From the NCBI GenBank assembly GCA_001247695.2, contig LGRX02035361.1, positions 1 to 64,000 on the forward strand: a stretch of 64,000 bases of DNA. Direction: 5' to 3'. Made by a program: the position numbers and the translations under genes. Every line of letters starts with the position of its first letter. Position 1 is the stretch's first letter. The DNA is from Cymbomonas tetramitiformis. Taxonomy: Eukaryota > Chlorophyta > Pyramimonadophyceae > Pyramimonadales > Pyramimonadaceae. The notes beneath the pieces were generated by a model. It was not told the DNA's origin. It made no database searches and was given only the letters and a program-made list of their open reading frames with translations. Positions 14,201 through 20,858 of this stretch are shown here, piece by piece.

Positions 14201-17200
14201 CAGAGCCCTGCTCCAGAACGAGGCATGCTACTGCAGCCGCACGATGGTGAGGAATGGAGCCCTGCTCCAGACGGGCATGCTACTGCAGCCGCACGAGCGG
14301 TCGAGCCCTGCTCCAGACAGGCATGTTACTGCAGCCGCACGATGACGGTACGGAGCCCTGCTCCACAACGAGACATGCTACTGCAGCCGCACGATGAGGG
14401 TACGGAGCCCTGCTCCAGAACGAGGCATGTGGTTCTGGTTGGACGCGAGAGGCTCTTCTGTGAGCAGTGCTGGGGGATACGGATTGTTTGGCACTATTCC
14501 CGGTGCGTAGCTGCTTATAGAAGAGATCAGATTATCTCACCGTGCTCGAGGAGTACCTGTCAGTATTGAGGAAGCGCCGCAGTAAGCTGGGGCTGAGTGC
14601 GGAGTATCACATGGTGTGACACACTGACGGGGACAGCGCCATGATCCTGGGGTGCATCACTGAGCGTTGCAAGCGGCATGGTATCAAGCAACGGTATGGG
14701 GTCCCCATATCTGCATGCGGGCCAGGCACGGGCTGAGCGATGCCCGCGAGATGTGCAGGCCGTGGCTCGGGCTCTGACGGCGGCGCCTGGATTTTGTCTG
14801 ACGGCACTGCCCTCGGGCGGTCGGGCAAAGCATGCATCTGCTGACCAGGATGCGTGAAGGCTCCCGGCAATGGAGCTCTTCGCTCCGAACGCTGCATGAG
14901 AGCTTGCTGGGCCTTCCGGCGCTCGGCCTGTGGCATAGCGATATGGAAGCCGGTGGATTAAGCGCGCCGCCGCTGAGATCGACGGCTCAGCACCTGTGCG
15001 CTGCTTGAGGGTTCCCGAGCGCCACTCGAGCGTCACCTGGGAGGAAACATGGTGCAGCCGGTGTCCAGCGAGATCGCGCCCACTGGCCACGCGTTTGGGT
15101 GCTGGGTGCAGCCTTCGAGGAAGGCCCCCTCTACGCGGCTGCCATTGGCGTCATATGTATAGCAGTTGTCGTCGTTGATGATTTCACCAGGAAAGAGGCC
15201 CTCGTTCACGGGGGCGAGGTACAGATCCGGGCGTGCGAAGCACAGCGTGTTCGCCTCGTCCCACTGAAAGTAATGCGTGCGCACGAAGCTGTCCTCCTGC
15301 CGCAGCATACCGCACAGCAGACCCAGCCTCTTCACAGCTCCAGAGGCCCAGGTCAGAACCACAACCACAGAGCTTGCCGATGGTGAAGCCCAGATCTGTT
15401 CCGAGTGCTGGGCGCGCGCTCCAGTGTGTGCCATCGCGGGCATCGCCTTGCCACAGACATGGCAGGCGGGACGTCAGGCGTCCGATAGTCCCGGCACCAG
15501 CTCCTCCCGGGATAGCAACAGGTTATCCCGCAGGATCGGTATGGTAGATGGGCACCCGGACACGCGTCTGCCTATAGATGGCTCGAGCAACTCGGAGGGT
15601 GGAGGTGGTCTGGCTTCACAGGCACAGCTTGAGTGCGTCGGCAGTGCAGTTGCAGAGGCACTCAGGTGGCCCAGTGAGGCTTAGGGTTCCTGTTCTCCGA
15701 TACTCTTCTACTGAGCTCCGGGAAATCCAGATGAGTGCCCCGAAGTGTATGCTGGGTCCTTCGATCCCGGGTGCGGGTACAATGTGTGGCCGCTCTACTG
15801 TGGCGAAATGGTGCAAAAGCAATCGGTCCAAGGATGACCCACATAGTGTGCTCTAAGAAGGTCCCTAACTACCCGGCCTTCGTGTCAGCAACCTCGTGCG
15901 TATAAATGCGTAACGCGGTGCCTAGTCAAGGTCCTCTCGCCACAAGAGAGTCAGCTGCAAAGAGAGCAATCTCGCTTCGTCGAGAAGACTACGCCACAAG
16001 CGTTGATCTAATCTGATCCAAGGTGATCCACGACTCTCCCTGCAAGCGCGGAGCCAACCAGGGCATGCGCCGCACGGCGTGGTGCAGCCGCAGCAATCCC
16101 AGCACGGCTGCGGCATTCCTCGGTGCACAGCCCGATGCGGTATTCGGCATACAACGCTACAATGGCAGCCGGTGTGAGAGCCGCCGTCGAACCTGCGCTC
16201 GCACATATGCCAGGACAAATGAGAAGTCGGGTACACGCTGCCAAATGTACGAAGTGGCCAGCCGCTGGGTCTCGACCCCTTCGTACTGTGCATCCCCTTG
16301 CTCGAAGGCTCGGTCGACCACGATCTCTTTTTGGCCGTACACTTCCGTCAACAACGGGTTTCGAACGGTTCTGTCGAACTCAGCGAAGCTCTCGTACAAG
16401 CTTATGTCCTGGCCCGTGCCTACCGGGTACGCCACCTGGCACAGACCGCATATCGTGTCCCCGTTAGGCGGACCTGAAATCGAATATGGGAAGTGGAAAC
16501 GACCCGGTATTCCCTGTCTCCGCGGGTCACGCATGCGGACGTGACACATCCGTCACATCACTCGTGGAGCAGTCGCGCCAGCCAGAGGGCCGGGCGCTCA
16601 CCTTATACTTGCTCTGGATCTTGTGATAAAGGGTGTCGCCGAAAGGGGAAAGGAGCATCATGAAGCTTCGGCCCTTCTTGAAGGAGTCCAGCCGGGTCTT
16701 GAGAGCATCAAGCCCGAAGTCCGCAGCCACCACCCCGACAAGGCGTGGGACTGTCCCAGCATGCGAGTACACGGGCATCGATACGGTGAGGAACACTTCC
16801 GACCGCCCGATGAAAAGGTCCGGCCTCAGCCCCCCACTGGTCCCGTTAGTCCCCCACAGCATGGCGTATGGAAATTGTGCAGGATTCGGCGCCGCAGGAA
16901 TGTAGCGGTAGTAGGACCGTGCGATGTATGTATTATCCTCGGAGGAGTCCACGTGGCGGTACAGCGCGTCGATCCCGCAGCTGAATTCGTGCAGTCTGCG
17001 CGAGAAGCCCTCCGAAGTGACGCCGAAGATTATGGTTCGCTGATTTGGCGGGAGTTTGTCAAGAACGTCGTTGGCGGGAGGAAGGGGGTCGTCGAGGCTT
17101 GTAATCAAAAGCAGCGTGCTGGCACAGGCAGTGCCGTGCGTGATTTCCGACGTTGCCTCTGCACTTAGGTTGTATCCACGGTCGATGGCCCGTGTAAGGC

Positions 17201-19111
17201 CCATTCTCCTGTTAGGATCGGAAATGCCAATGTCCGCAACGAGCTGCAGACGCTGTTTGAGTTCTGCCACGTTTTCAGGGTGGGCACGCAGTGGAAGCTG
17301 CGAGGTGGCATCTGTGACCTCCGCGATGATCGATTCCGCGTCGAAAGCCACCACTGCGACAAAGTCCTGCGGGCATCGAAAGGGGTGAGCAGTGAGTTCA
17401 GCAGCAGCAGTGGCGTTCATAAGCAGTTGGGCGTCGTTCAGGCTGCACCAAAAGTGAATTGCGCTAACCCGCTCCTGGACGATCCGGCGACGACATGAGA
17501 GACGCCAGAAGCAAGGCCTACATCAGGAGCTGGTGGTCAAGTGGGATGCAGAATGTGCACACGGAAACAATAATTTGCCAATGTTGGGCAACCTACCGGC
17601 CGCGGCCAAGCCTATCGGCTCGCATCTCGTGTAGCAGGAAGGACGTCCTCCCCGAGTGCTAGCCAAAGGTACGCGCGGCCAACTCTTCGTGGAAAAGGAG
17701 GCAAGACCAATGCAGGCAATCAAAGCCAAGCCACACCACTAGGGTTTGCCTGGAGGACGAATGCAAATGGGCGCTGAAAGAACTGATCATACCTGCGGCG
17801 AAAGTGTGTCAAGCAGTGTGAACAGCTTGAAGAGGACTTCGGGGACAGAGAAGTCCGCCACGACAACGAGGTTTTTGAAGTCAGCCACAGCTGCCACATA
17901 CCAGGGCTGTATCTGAGGCAGATAATCCGAAAAGCTCCCCGTGGCTCCCCCCTGCTGAGCCCACATCTGGCCGGGGTACGACAGGAGCATGTCGTCCTCT
18001 AAAGCCATGTACTGGTGGCGTATCTCGGGACTTGCCTCGTCATTCCGACGGAAGACGACGTCCAGCTCTGCCGTGTTTGCGGCCAAGAAGTGGTTCAGGG
18101 GAGCGCCGCTGACTGCGGTTCTGCAGGTGCTGCCGCTGAAGTCCACCGGCAAATGCCCAAACTTGGCCGAAGCAGTCCAGTCCGCTGGCGCTGCGCCGAA
18201 GTCCGACCGCACACACGAATGCACTGCCGATGCGTTGTGCTTACTGTTAAATGCATCACTCACGACCTCGGCGAGTGTGTGGACGTATTTGACGTAGCCC
18301 GTCAACATGAGAAAGACCTCTGAAGCGGCTTGGGCAGCCTCCGATACGCCGTTCAGCGGGACGTCGCTGTAGGGAGCATCATCCATTTGCCTATTGGGGC
18401 GCAAAACCGCGTCCCGATAATCAATTTGCTTGCCACCACGCATGAGGCCTCAGGGCGCTGCAGGCTGCAGGCAAGGGCTCCACACTGAAGTGTTCAACGT
18501 TTTTCGAGCCGGACAGCCGGGTTTATGAGCAATACGCATCAGTGCGGCGAGAGTTCTCGTCGAAAGAAGCGGAACTCACTTCTGCAGGGTCGGGGCTTTC
18601 ATGACACTCGTGACGACGTCTTCAACTTCCTGCGTAAAGGATGAACTCCAGGATTTGACGATCTCGTTCGTCAGCCCTGCGAGCTCCGAAGGTCCATGTA
18701 TGTCAAACGTTCACAGCTGCGTTCTCAGGTGCGACGAAAACGATAGCTGGGCATGCCACTCAACGCGACTTGAGACAGAGTGCGTCTTCACGACTCATGG
18801 CTTCGAAGTCAGCATCAATGCGCAAAAACGTCGCCAGAGACCAACTTTTTTTTGACCTAACGCTTTAAGCATGCGCCACAACTTGAAATGTCTGCCGTCA
18901 GTTGGCAGCTTAAGACCGTGCATGCTATTTTGAATTCATATTTTGCGTCGCGGTGTTTCCTCACGACAAGCGTTTGGCGATCCCGAAGGCTCTCAACGTA
19001 ATGTCAGGCTTGGACCTATTGTTTCGTAACCTGAAGTTATAGCTGAGCAGTCTTACCAGAGCTCAACACAAAGCAACTCTGAAGAAGCGCGTAGCAAACG
19101 AAGGCTTTCAT
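1751..19111 (-). CDS. Alpha2/delta-like receptor with GCC2/GCC3 repeats, eight TM segments and EF-hands (multi-exon gene)
   Basis: One minus-strand gene of about 22 exons, coding roughly 2,000 residues. Domain order read from the exons is signal peptide, VWA_N, VWA, Cache, alpha2/delta C-terminal region, GCC2/GCC3 cysteine repeats, an EGF-like CDTGYTGRLCKAC turn, eight hydrophobic segments, then EF-hand-like tail. From 17366 down to 10433, and again from 7888 to the stop at 1751, donor and acceptor phases match exon by exon. Alpha2/delta subunits normally end in a GPI anchor or single helix and assist calcium channels; here that end is replaced by a polytopic membrane domain of the kind found in algal cysteine-rich receptors. 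Inferred role: a cell-surface sensor, perhaps linked to calcium. Weak points are the first 700 bp, the region 8.7-10.3 kb, and the chance that two genes are being joined. Individual exons are listed separately. Confidence 0.75.
2392..2452. repeat. GGTGCT/GGCGCT hexanucleotide-type repeat in the last intron
   Basis: About ten consecutive triplet-phased copies of CTGGTG/CTGGCG between the last two exons of the large gene. A simple repeat. Confidence 0.85.
2631..3074 (-). CDS. Exon: cytosolic tail with first EF-hand loop
   Basis: 148 codons, phase 0 at both ends (CCGCAG acceptor, GAG/GTACCC donor). Ends in a 12-residue calcium-loop motif DVNSNATLSLAE, whose D-x-N-x-N-x-x-L-x-x-x-E spacing fits a canonical EF-hand. 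The upstream part is helical and unrecognised. Confidence 0.8.
3817..4024 (-). CDS. Exon: TM segments 7-8
   Basis: Acceptor CTTCAG, donor AAG/GTGTTC. Encodes MESTSLLSLSFTVISGLVYY and WTGIFFVAIALQMGLGFAIF, the last membrane segments, ending NHTAFVALK in phase 0. Confidence 0.85.
4707..4806. repeat. Two copies of a 51-bp intronic repeat
   Basis: The sequence ACTCCGCCTCGTGACGG and what follows to TTTGCAGGTG occurs twice in a row. It lies in the intron between the TM6 and TM7-8 exons; each copy contains a potential TTTGCAG/GTG splice-like site. Confidence 0.85.
4834..4923 (-). CDS. Exon: TM segment 6
   Basis: 90 nt between CTCCAG and GTGAGA. Encodes PFFQSILALMFLIAAIVMHF and FARPYVVT. It completes a split Arg codon from the previous exon and leaves TG for a Trp codon completed by the next, so the splice chain is exact. 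Confidence 0.85.
5095..5447 (-). CDS. Exon: TM segments 4-5
   Basis: Acceptor AAGCAG, donor CAG/GTGCGC. Encodes APDIRCWEG, then ISMLVTSILVFVVYVLGIPG and WWGMLIFVRRVVCAAVLVFA. It joins the preceding exon in phase 0, although a 940-bp intron full of short repeats separates them. Confidence 0.85.
5570..5935. repeat. Interspersed 21-bp CTGACAGCGCGGTGACCGG repeats and a CAG-rich tract
   Basis: About seven imperfect copies of a 20-22 bp unit, scattered from 5570 to 5820, followed by an AGCAGCAGAG tract to 5935. Intronic in the large gene; no coding potential judged. Confidence 0.75.
6388..6624 (-). CDS. Exon: TM segment 3
   Basis: 79 codons, phase 0 at both ends (CATGCAG acceptor, CAG/GTCTCC donor). 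Encodes NFDVDIIGPQCVIPAYNYGW followed by the hydrophobic LLLPIAVTLAYALPF and a basic cytosolic loop. Confidence 0.85.
6798..7139 (-). CDS. Exon: EGF-like turn and TM segments 1-2
   Basis: Encodes RCDTGYTGRLCKACDTDFF, a cysteine turn typical just before the membrane domain of algal GCC receptors, then two hydrophobic segments (LALTIGGGILVVVAWVFLGV and LNILLLYLQIGSMLQSF). Donor CAG/GTGAGG, phase 0. The acceptor at 7139 is the phase-0 choice. Confidence 0.85.
7312..7368. repeat. Three copies of a 20-bp intronic repeat
   Basis: AGCAATATCAGAGGGGTCAC is repeated in tandem, the last copy with two extra G. Confidence 0.85.
7622..7888 (-). CDS. Exon: cysteine-rich segment before the membrane domain
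   Basis: Acceptor CTGCGCAG, donor TAC/GTGCGC; 89 codons in phase 0. Encodes VDFCLPIPGYYGSPGSAAQV, CPEGGACCTCPNKTF and FNYVDFCDCLAG: further glycine- and cysteine-rich extracellular modules. Confidence 0.75.
8111..8149 (-). CDS. Short exon: one cysteine module
   Basis: A 39-nt exon bounded by GGCCAG and GTATTC, coding AECSACPANTKNY in phase 0. It is too short for ORF detection but has the same C-x2-C-P pattern as its neighbours. Confidence 0.6.
8446..8654 (-). CDS. Exon: GCC2/GCC3 cysteine repeats
   Basis: Acceptor CCTCAG at 8655. Encodes TECHPCPEGFEQPASASEQC then CSACPKGYHADDRG and CERCEPGKYSDQ, three consecutive cysteine modules. The donor is uncertain (GTGCCC at 8445 is the best seen, but its phase does not fit the next exon). 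Confidence 0.75.
8710..9565. repeat. G-rich 33-bp intronic minisatellite
   Basis: About 25 imperfect copies of a roughly 33-bp unit built from GGGGTTGGGGGACATGGTCG and GGATCAGAGG. The plus strand is very G-rich, with runs of four to six G in each unit, so the pre-mRNA of the large gene is C-rich here. Plus-strand ORFs across it are repeat artefacts. Confidence 0.95.
9984..10115 (-). CDS. Possible exon of unknown nature
   Basis: A minus-strand open stretch with hydrophobic residues (SSAAFFQFICAPADQIAFKV) ends at a good TCTC/GTGAGA donor. The acceptor and phase are not settled and the residues do not match a GCC2/GCC3 module. It could be a false exon inside a long repeat-filled intron. Confidence 0.3.
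10277..10433 (-). CDS. Exon: GCC2/GCC3 (ephrin-receptor-like) cysteine repeat
   Basis: Phase-0 acceptor GGCCAG. Encodes CEECAPGSFSN and CAPGSYQS followed by CNKCPPG, the C-x2-C-x-x-G spacing of GCC2/GCC3 modules. It joins the alpha2/delta part directly, which is the main evidence for the fusion. Confidence 0.8.
10848..11332 (-). CDS. Exon: alpha2/delta C-terminal (VGCC_alpha2-like) domain
   Basis: Encodes NVFLGKKEPSLASALLDAGF, then VLSGTLSDGCTAGEWHVVEL, NAFLLAVDG and a closing FGHPDFAIYSCQ. Each block has a counterpart in the C-terminal extracellular domain of animal alpha2/delta subunits. Donor CAG/GTCAAC in phase 0. The acceptor at 11332 fits the phase but is weak. Confidence 0.85.
11500..11640. 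repeat. Two copies of a 69-bp intronic repeat
   Basis: A unit including AGCGTGGGCAAGC, ACAACCCTACCC and GGCTGACGTGG occurs at about 11511 and 11580. Confidence 0.75.
11893..12015 (-). CDS. Exon: end of the Cache-like region
   Basis: Acceptor GCGGCAG, donor GAG/GTGTGA; phase 1 at both ends. Encodes HTAQDVAMCFLFDTAGLLLR, the strand pair that in alpha2/delta subunits reads V-M-D-C-V-I-L-D-D-G-G. Confidence 0.8.
12373..12571 (-). CDS. Exon: Cache-like segment, STPYIDGGGAG
   Basis: Acceptor CACCAG at 12572 and donor GCAG/GTGCGA. Encodes AISTPYIDGGGAGLMNSLST and SSYDYVYPTFHKLL, counterparts of the alpha2/delta T-A-P-Y-F strand and the following helix. Ends in phase 1. Confidence 0.8.
12541..12745. 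repeat. About 3.5 copies of a 58-bp intronic repeat
   Basis: The unit contains TATAGCCCTCTTC, a CACCAGCCCACC block and TATCCCCATGAATG. The first copy abuts the acceptor of the 12373-12571 exon, so the repeat may have spread from an exon edge. Confidence 0.8.
12830..13139 (-). CDS. Exon: second Cache-like segment with RPWYSRA motif
   Basis: Joins in phase to the upstream exon across a 1.9 kb intron. It encodes a helical stretch, then FASHTGASVIFPAGDWGMWW and PARRPWYSRA, the strand-turn characteristic of Cache folds in alpha2/delta proteins. The donor GCG/GTGGCC in phase 0 is the one that keeps the reading frame into the next exon. Confidence 0.85.
13775..14432. repeat. 52-bp minisatellite in the 1.9 kb intron
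   Basis: About 13 copies, some shortened, of a 52-bp unit containing GCATGCTACTGCAGCCGCAC and CGGAGCCCTGCTCCAGAACG. The unit includes PstI- and SphI-type palindromes. It lies in the intron between exons 15037-15296 and 12830-13139. Confidence 0.9.
15037..15296 (-). CDS. Exon: alpha2/delta middle segment
   Basis: Acceptor CGGCAG and donor CAG/GTGACG. Encodes FVRTHYFQWDEANTLCFARP and ends LDTGCTMFPPR in phase 2, which the next exon completes exactly with G-TGC-TGG. The conserved cysteines fit the alpha2/delta C-terminal region. Confidence 0.85.
16193..16513 (-). CDS. Exon: post-Cache segment
   Basis: Encodes YESFAEFDRTVRNPLL and a stretch ending VPDFSFVLAYVRAQ, matching the strand-rich segment after the Cache domain of alpha2/delta subunits. 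The donor at 16193 (CAG/GTTCGA) is in phase 0 for the next exon. The acceptor could also lie at 16408 or 16473; only the first keeps phase 0 together with 16408. Confidence 0.75.
16602..17366 (-). CDS. Exon: rest of VWA domain and Cache domain
   Basis: A 765-nt exon in phase 0 at both ends (CCCGCAG acceptor, GTGAGC donor). It continues the VWA fold from DFVAVVAFDAES through GISDPNRRMGL and TLLLITSLDD, then enters a Cache domain with SEVFLTVSMPVYSH and LVGVVAADFGLDAL. Cache domains bind small ligands, often amino acids. The VWA-Cache order is that of alpha2/delta proteins. Confidence 0.9.
17793..18443 (-). CDS. Exon: VWA_N domain and start of VWA domain
   Basis: Encodes the VWA_N region (TAELDVVFRRN, then PWYVAAVADFKNLVVVADFS) and the first strand of the VWA domain; donor CAG/GTATGA in phase 0. 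The metal-site motif DxSxS reads D-F-S-V-P, so one ligand serine is lost. The upstream limit is uncertain (acceptor possibly at 18428). Confidence 0.85.
18580..18676 (-). CDS. Exon: N-terminal helical segment of the alpha2/delta-like domain
   Basis: Flanked by GCAG and GTGAGT. It encodes a helix starting LTNEIVKSW, which resembles the conserved I-K-S-W stretch near the N-terminus of animal alpha2/delta subunits. The other two frames are stopped. Its phase (two bases left over) does not match the next exon directly, so a small exon may be missing. Confidence 0.6.
19057..19111 (-). CDS. Exon 1 (candidate): start codon and signal peptide
   Basis: ATG at 19111-19109 opens MKAFVCYALLQSCFVLSS, a plausible signal peptide, and the exon ends at a good GTAAGA donor in phase 1. 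It fits an extracellular alpha2/delta-type protein. The link to the next certain exon is not resolved: one or two small exons near 18.75-19.05 kb may lie between. Confidence 0.5.
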
Positions 19112-19339
19112 GTTCACGATGCCGCGTCAGCCACACTTGAGCGAACCTCGAAATGCGTCAACAGGCGACACAATACGTCGTAGGTGACAACCACAGTTGA
19201 TACTAGCTATGGAAAAAGCAAGCATAATCTCTACATAAAACCTAATCTCGAAAATGGCACACGTATTTTCGCATCAATTGTGCTGGGATTTGAAGACACC
19301 AACCAGACGAGAGGTACTGTTCACCTGTCGTGTGGACCA

Positions 19340-19510
19340 GGGCTGTGGGGTTATATAACCCTGATATAAGTGGGTTATAGTTATATAACTATAACCCTGC
19401 CGAAAGGCTCCAAAATGGGGTTATACTTATATAACTATAACCCCCGATATAACCCCCGATATAACCCCGTTATATCGGGGGTGGGTTATATCGGGGGTTA
19501 TATCGTCCCG
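19340..19510. repeat. Palindromic GGTTATAT array, left
   Basis: Dense copies of GGGTTATATCGGGGG and its complement, so most of the segment can fold on itself. A matching array lies at 20135-20410, and the two enclose a hAT-like coding fragment. Confidence 0.85.
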
Positions 19511-19580
19511 ATCTCGGAATTCATCCGATGAAGAATTGCAACTCACGCATATGCTTTCATAATCAGAAACTTGGAATGGG

Positions 19581-19832
19581 GTGACATGTGGCAGTGCCTT
19601 AGTTGCAAGCATCAAGAGGAACTCTATGCTGTCAGAAAATCTCGATATGATAGTTCACATCAATCAGAATCACCCAAATGATCCATTAATAGGAATGCAA
19701 ACAACGAAGGGCAGAGTGGATTCTCTCAAGGAGGTTGAAGTGGCTGAGGAGGATATGGCTGACCACTTTGAAGATCTCTTAATCGAAAACGAGATGGTAG
19801 ACTCTCAGATGGCGGAGACCTTTGAGGAATGA
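19581..19832 (+). pseudogene. hAT transposase C-terminal fragment
   Basis: 83 codons including IKRNSMLSENLDMIVHINQN, which resembles the conserved R-N-R-L-S-x-E-N-L-x-M-L block at the end of the hAT dimerisation domain, followed by an acidic tail. Nothing upstream extends the domain, so this is a remnant, perhaps carried by the element bounded by the flanking palindromic arrays. Confidence 0.5.
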
Positions 19833-20134
19833 CTGCATACGATTGGCTGGTTTTCTTACCCTTTCTTTTATATGGTGCTTGATATTGTTTTTCTTACGTG
19901 GTTTTTATATGGTGCTTAATTTTTACGAGTGGTTTCAGAATTAGTTACAAGCAAGTTTAGTTGTCGGTATATGGACGATTGCTTAGTTTTGTTATATGGA
20001 TTTATTTGATTTTATAGTATGCCATGCATATGTCACCATGCTATAACGTGTACCTTGTTGCATCGCTGCAATCACTTTGTTGTGCATAACAAAGCATAAC
20101 TAAATTTTCGAGAAAACAACCCGAATTCAAGAAA

Positions 20135-20412
20135 AACCCTGATATAATTACATTATTCAAGGGTTATATAAGGTTATATAACCCTGATATAACCCTTATA
20201 TCGGGGGTTATATATACTTATATAACCCCGATATAACCCTTATATCGGGGGTTATATAAGTGTATATAACCTTTGGGGGTTATATAAGCTAACCTATAAC
20301 CTATAACCCTAGGGGGTTATATCGGGGGTTATATAACCCCCGATATAAGGGTTATATCGGGTCCCAAGGGGGGTTATATACACCTAAGGGTTATATCCCC
20401 AAAATCGATATA
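20135..20412. repeat. Palindromic GGTTATAT array, right
   Basis: Same motif family as 19340-19510, in both orientations (ATATAACCCTTATATCGGGG and related). Ends about 55 bp before the left end of the large SWIM-protein transposon. Confidence 0.85.
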
Positions 20413-20466
20413 AGTCCACAGCACTGGTCAGAACACGCACTGACAAACAATTGCTGCTGCTGCTGT

Positions 20467-20555
20467 GTACTCGTGAAGGTCTCGACCAGTTCTCTCAACC
20501 GGTTCCTTAAACTCGTGACACGCCTCTGTCGAGCTCGTGTCGTCGACCAGTTCTC
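20467..20555 (+). repeat. Left terminal inverted repeat (89 bp)
   Basis: Identical to the reverse complement of 31663-31751. Outer end GTACTCGTGAAGG; it holds a direct subrepeat CGACCAGTTCTC at positions 17-28 and 78-89 of the repeat, a possible transposase binding pair. Confidence 0.9.
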
Positions 20556-20858
20556 CTGGACCCAATGTGAATTGTGAGATAATGATATAAAATAATATAA
20601 ACGTGCGTGTAAACGTGCGTGTCAGCAAATCTCTTTAGAAGAATTTATAAGCCCATATTCAGTAAATCAACCGTACTTCCAACCTTTCATACGGATAGTG
20701 GACACACACGCTCGCTGTAAGACAAGCAAGAGTTGAGAGACTCATATGATTTCACGTCAGCACGGCACAAGTTGATGATAACCTAGTGTGCTATTGTGAA
20801 TTACTTGGAACTGCATATTTATTTTTGGTGCCGTCAGCTTTCTCTGTATCCACTCGAA

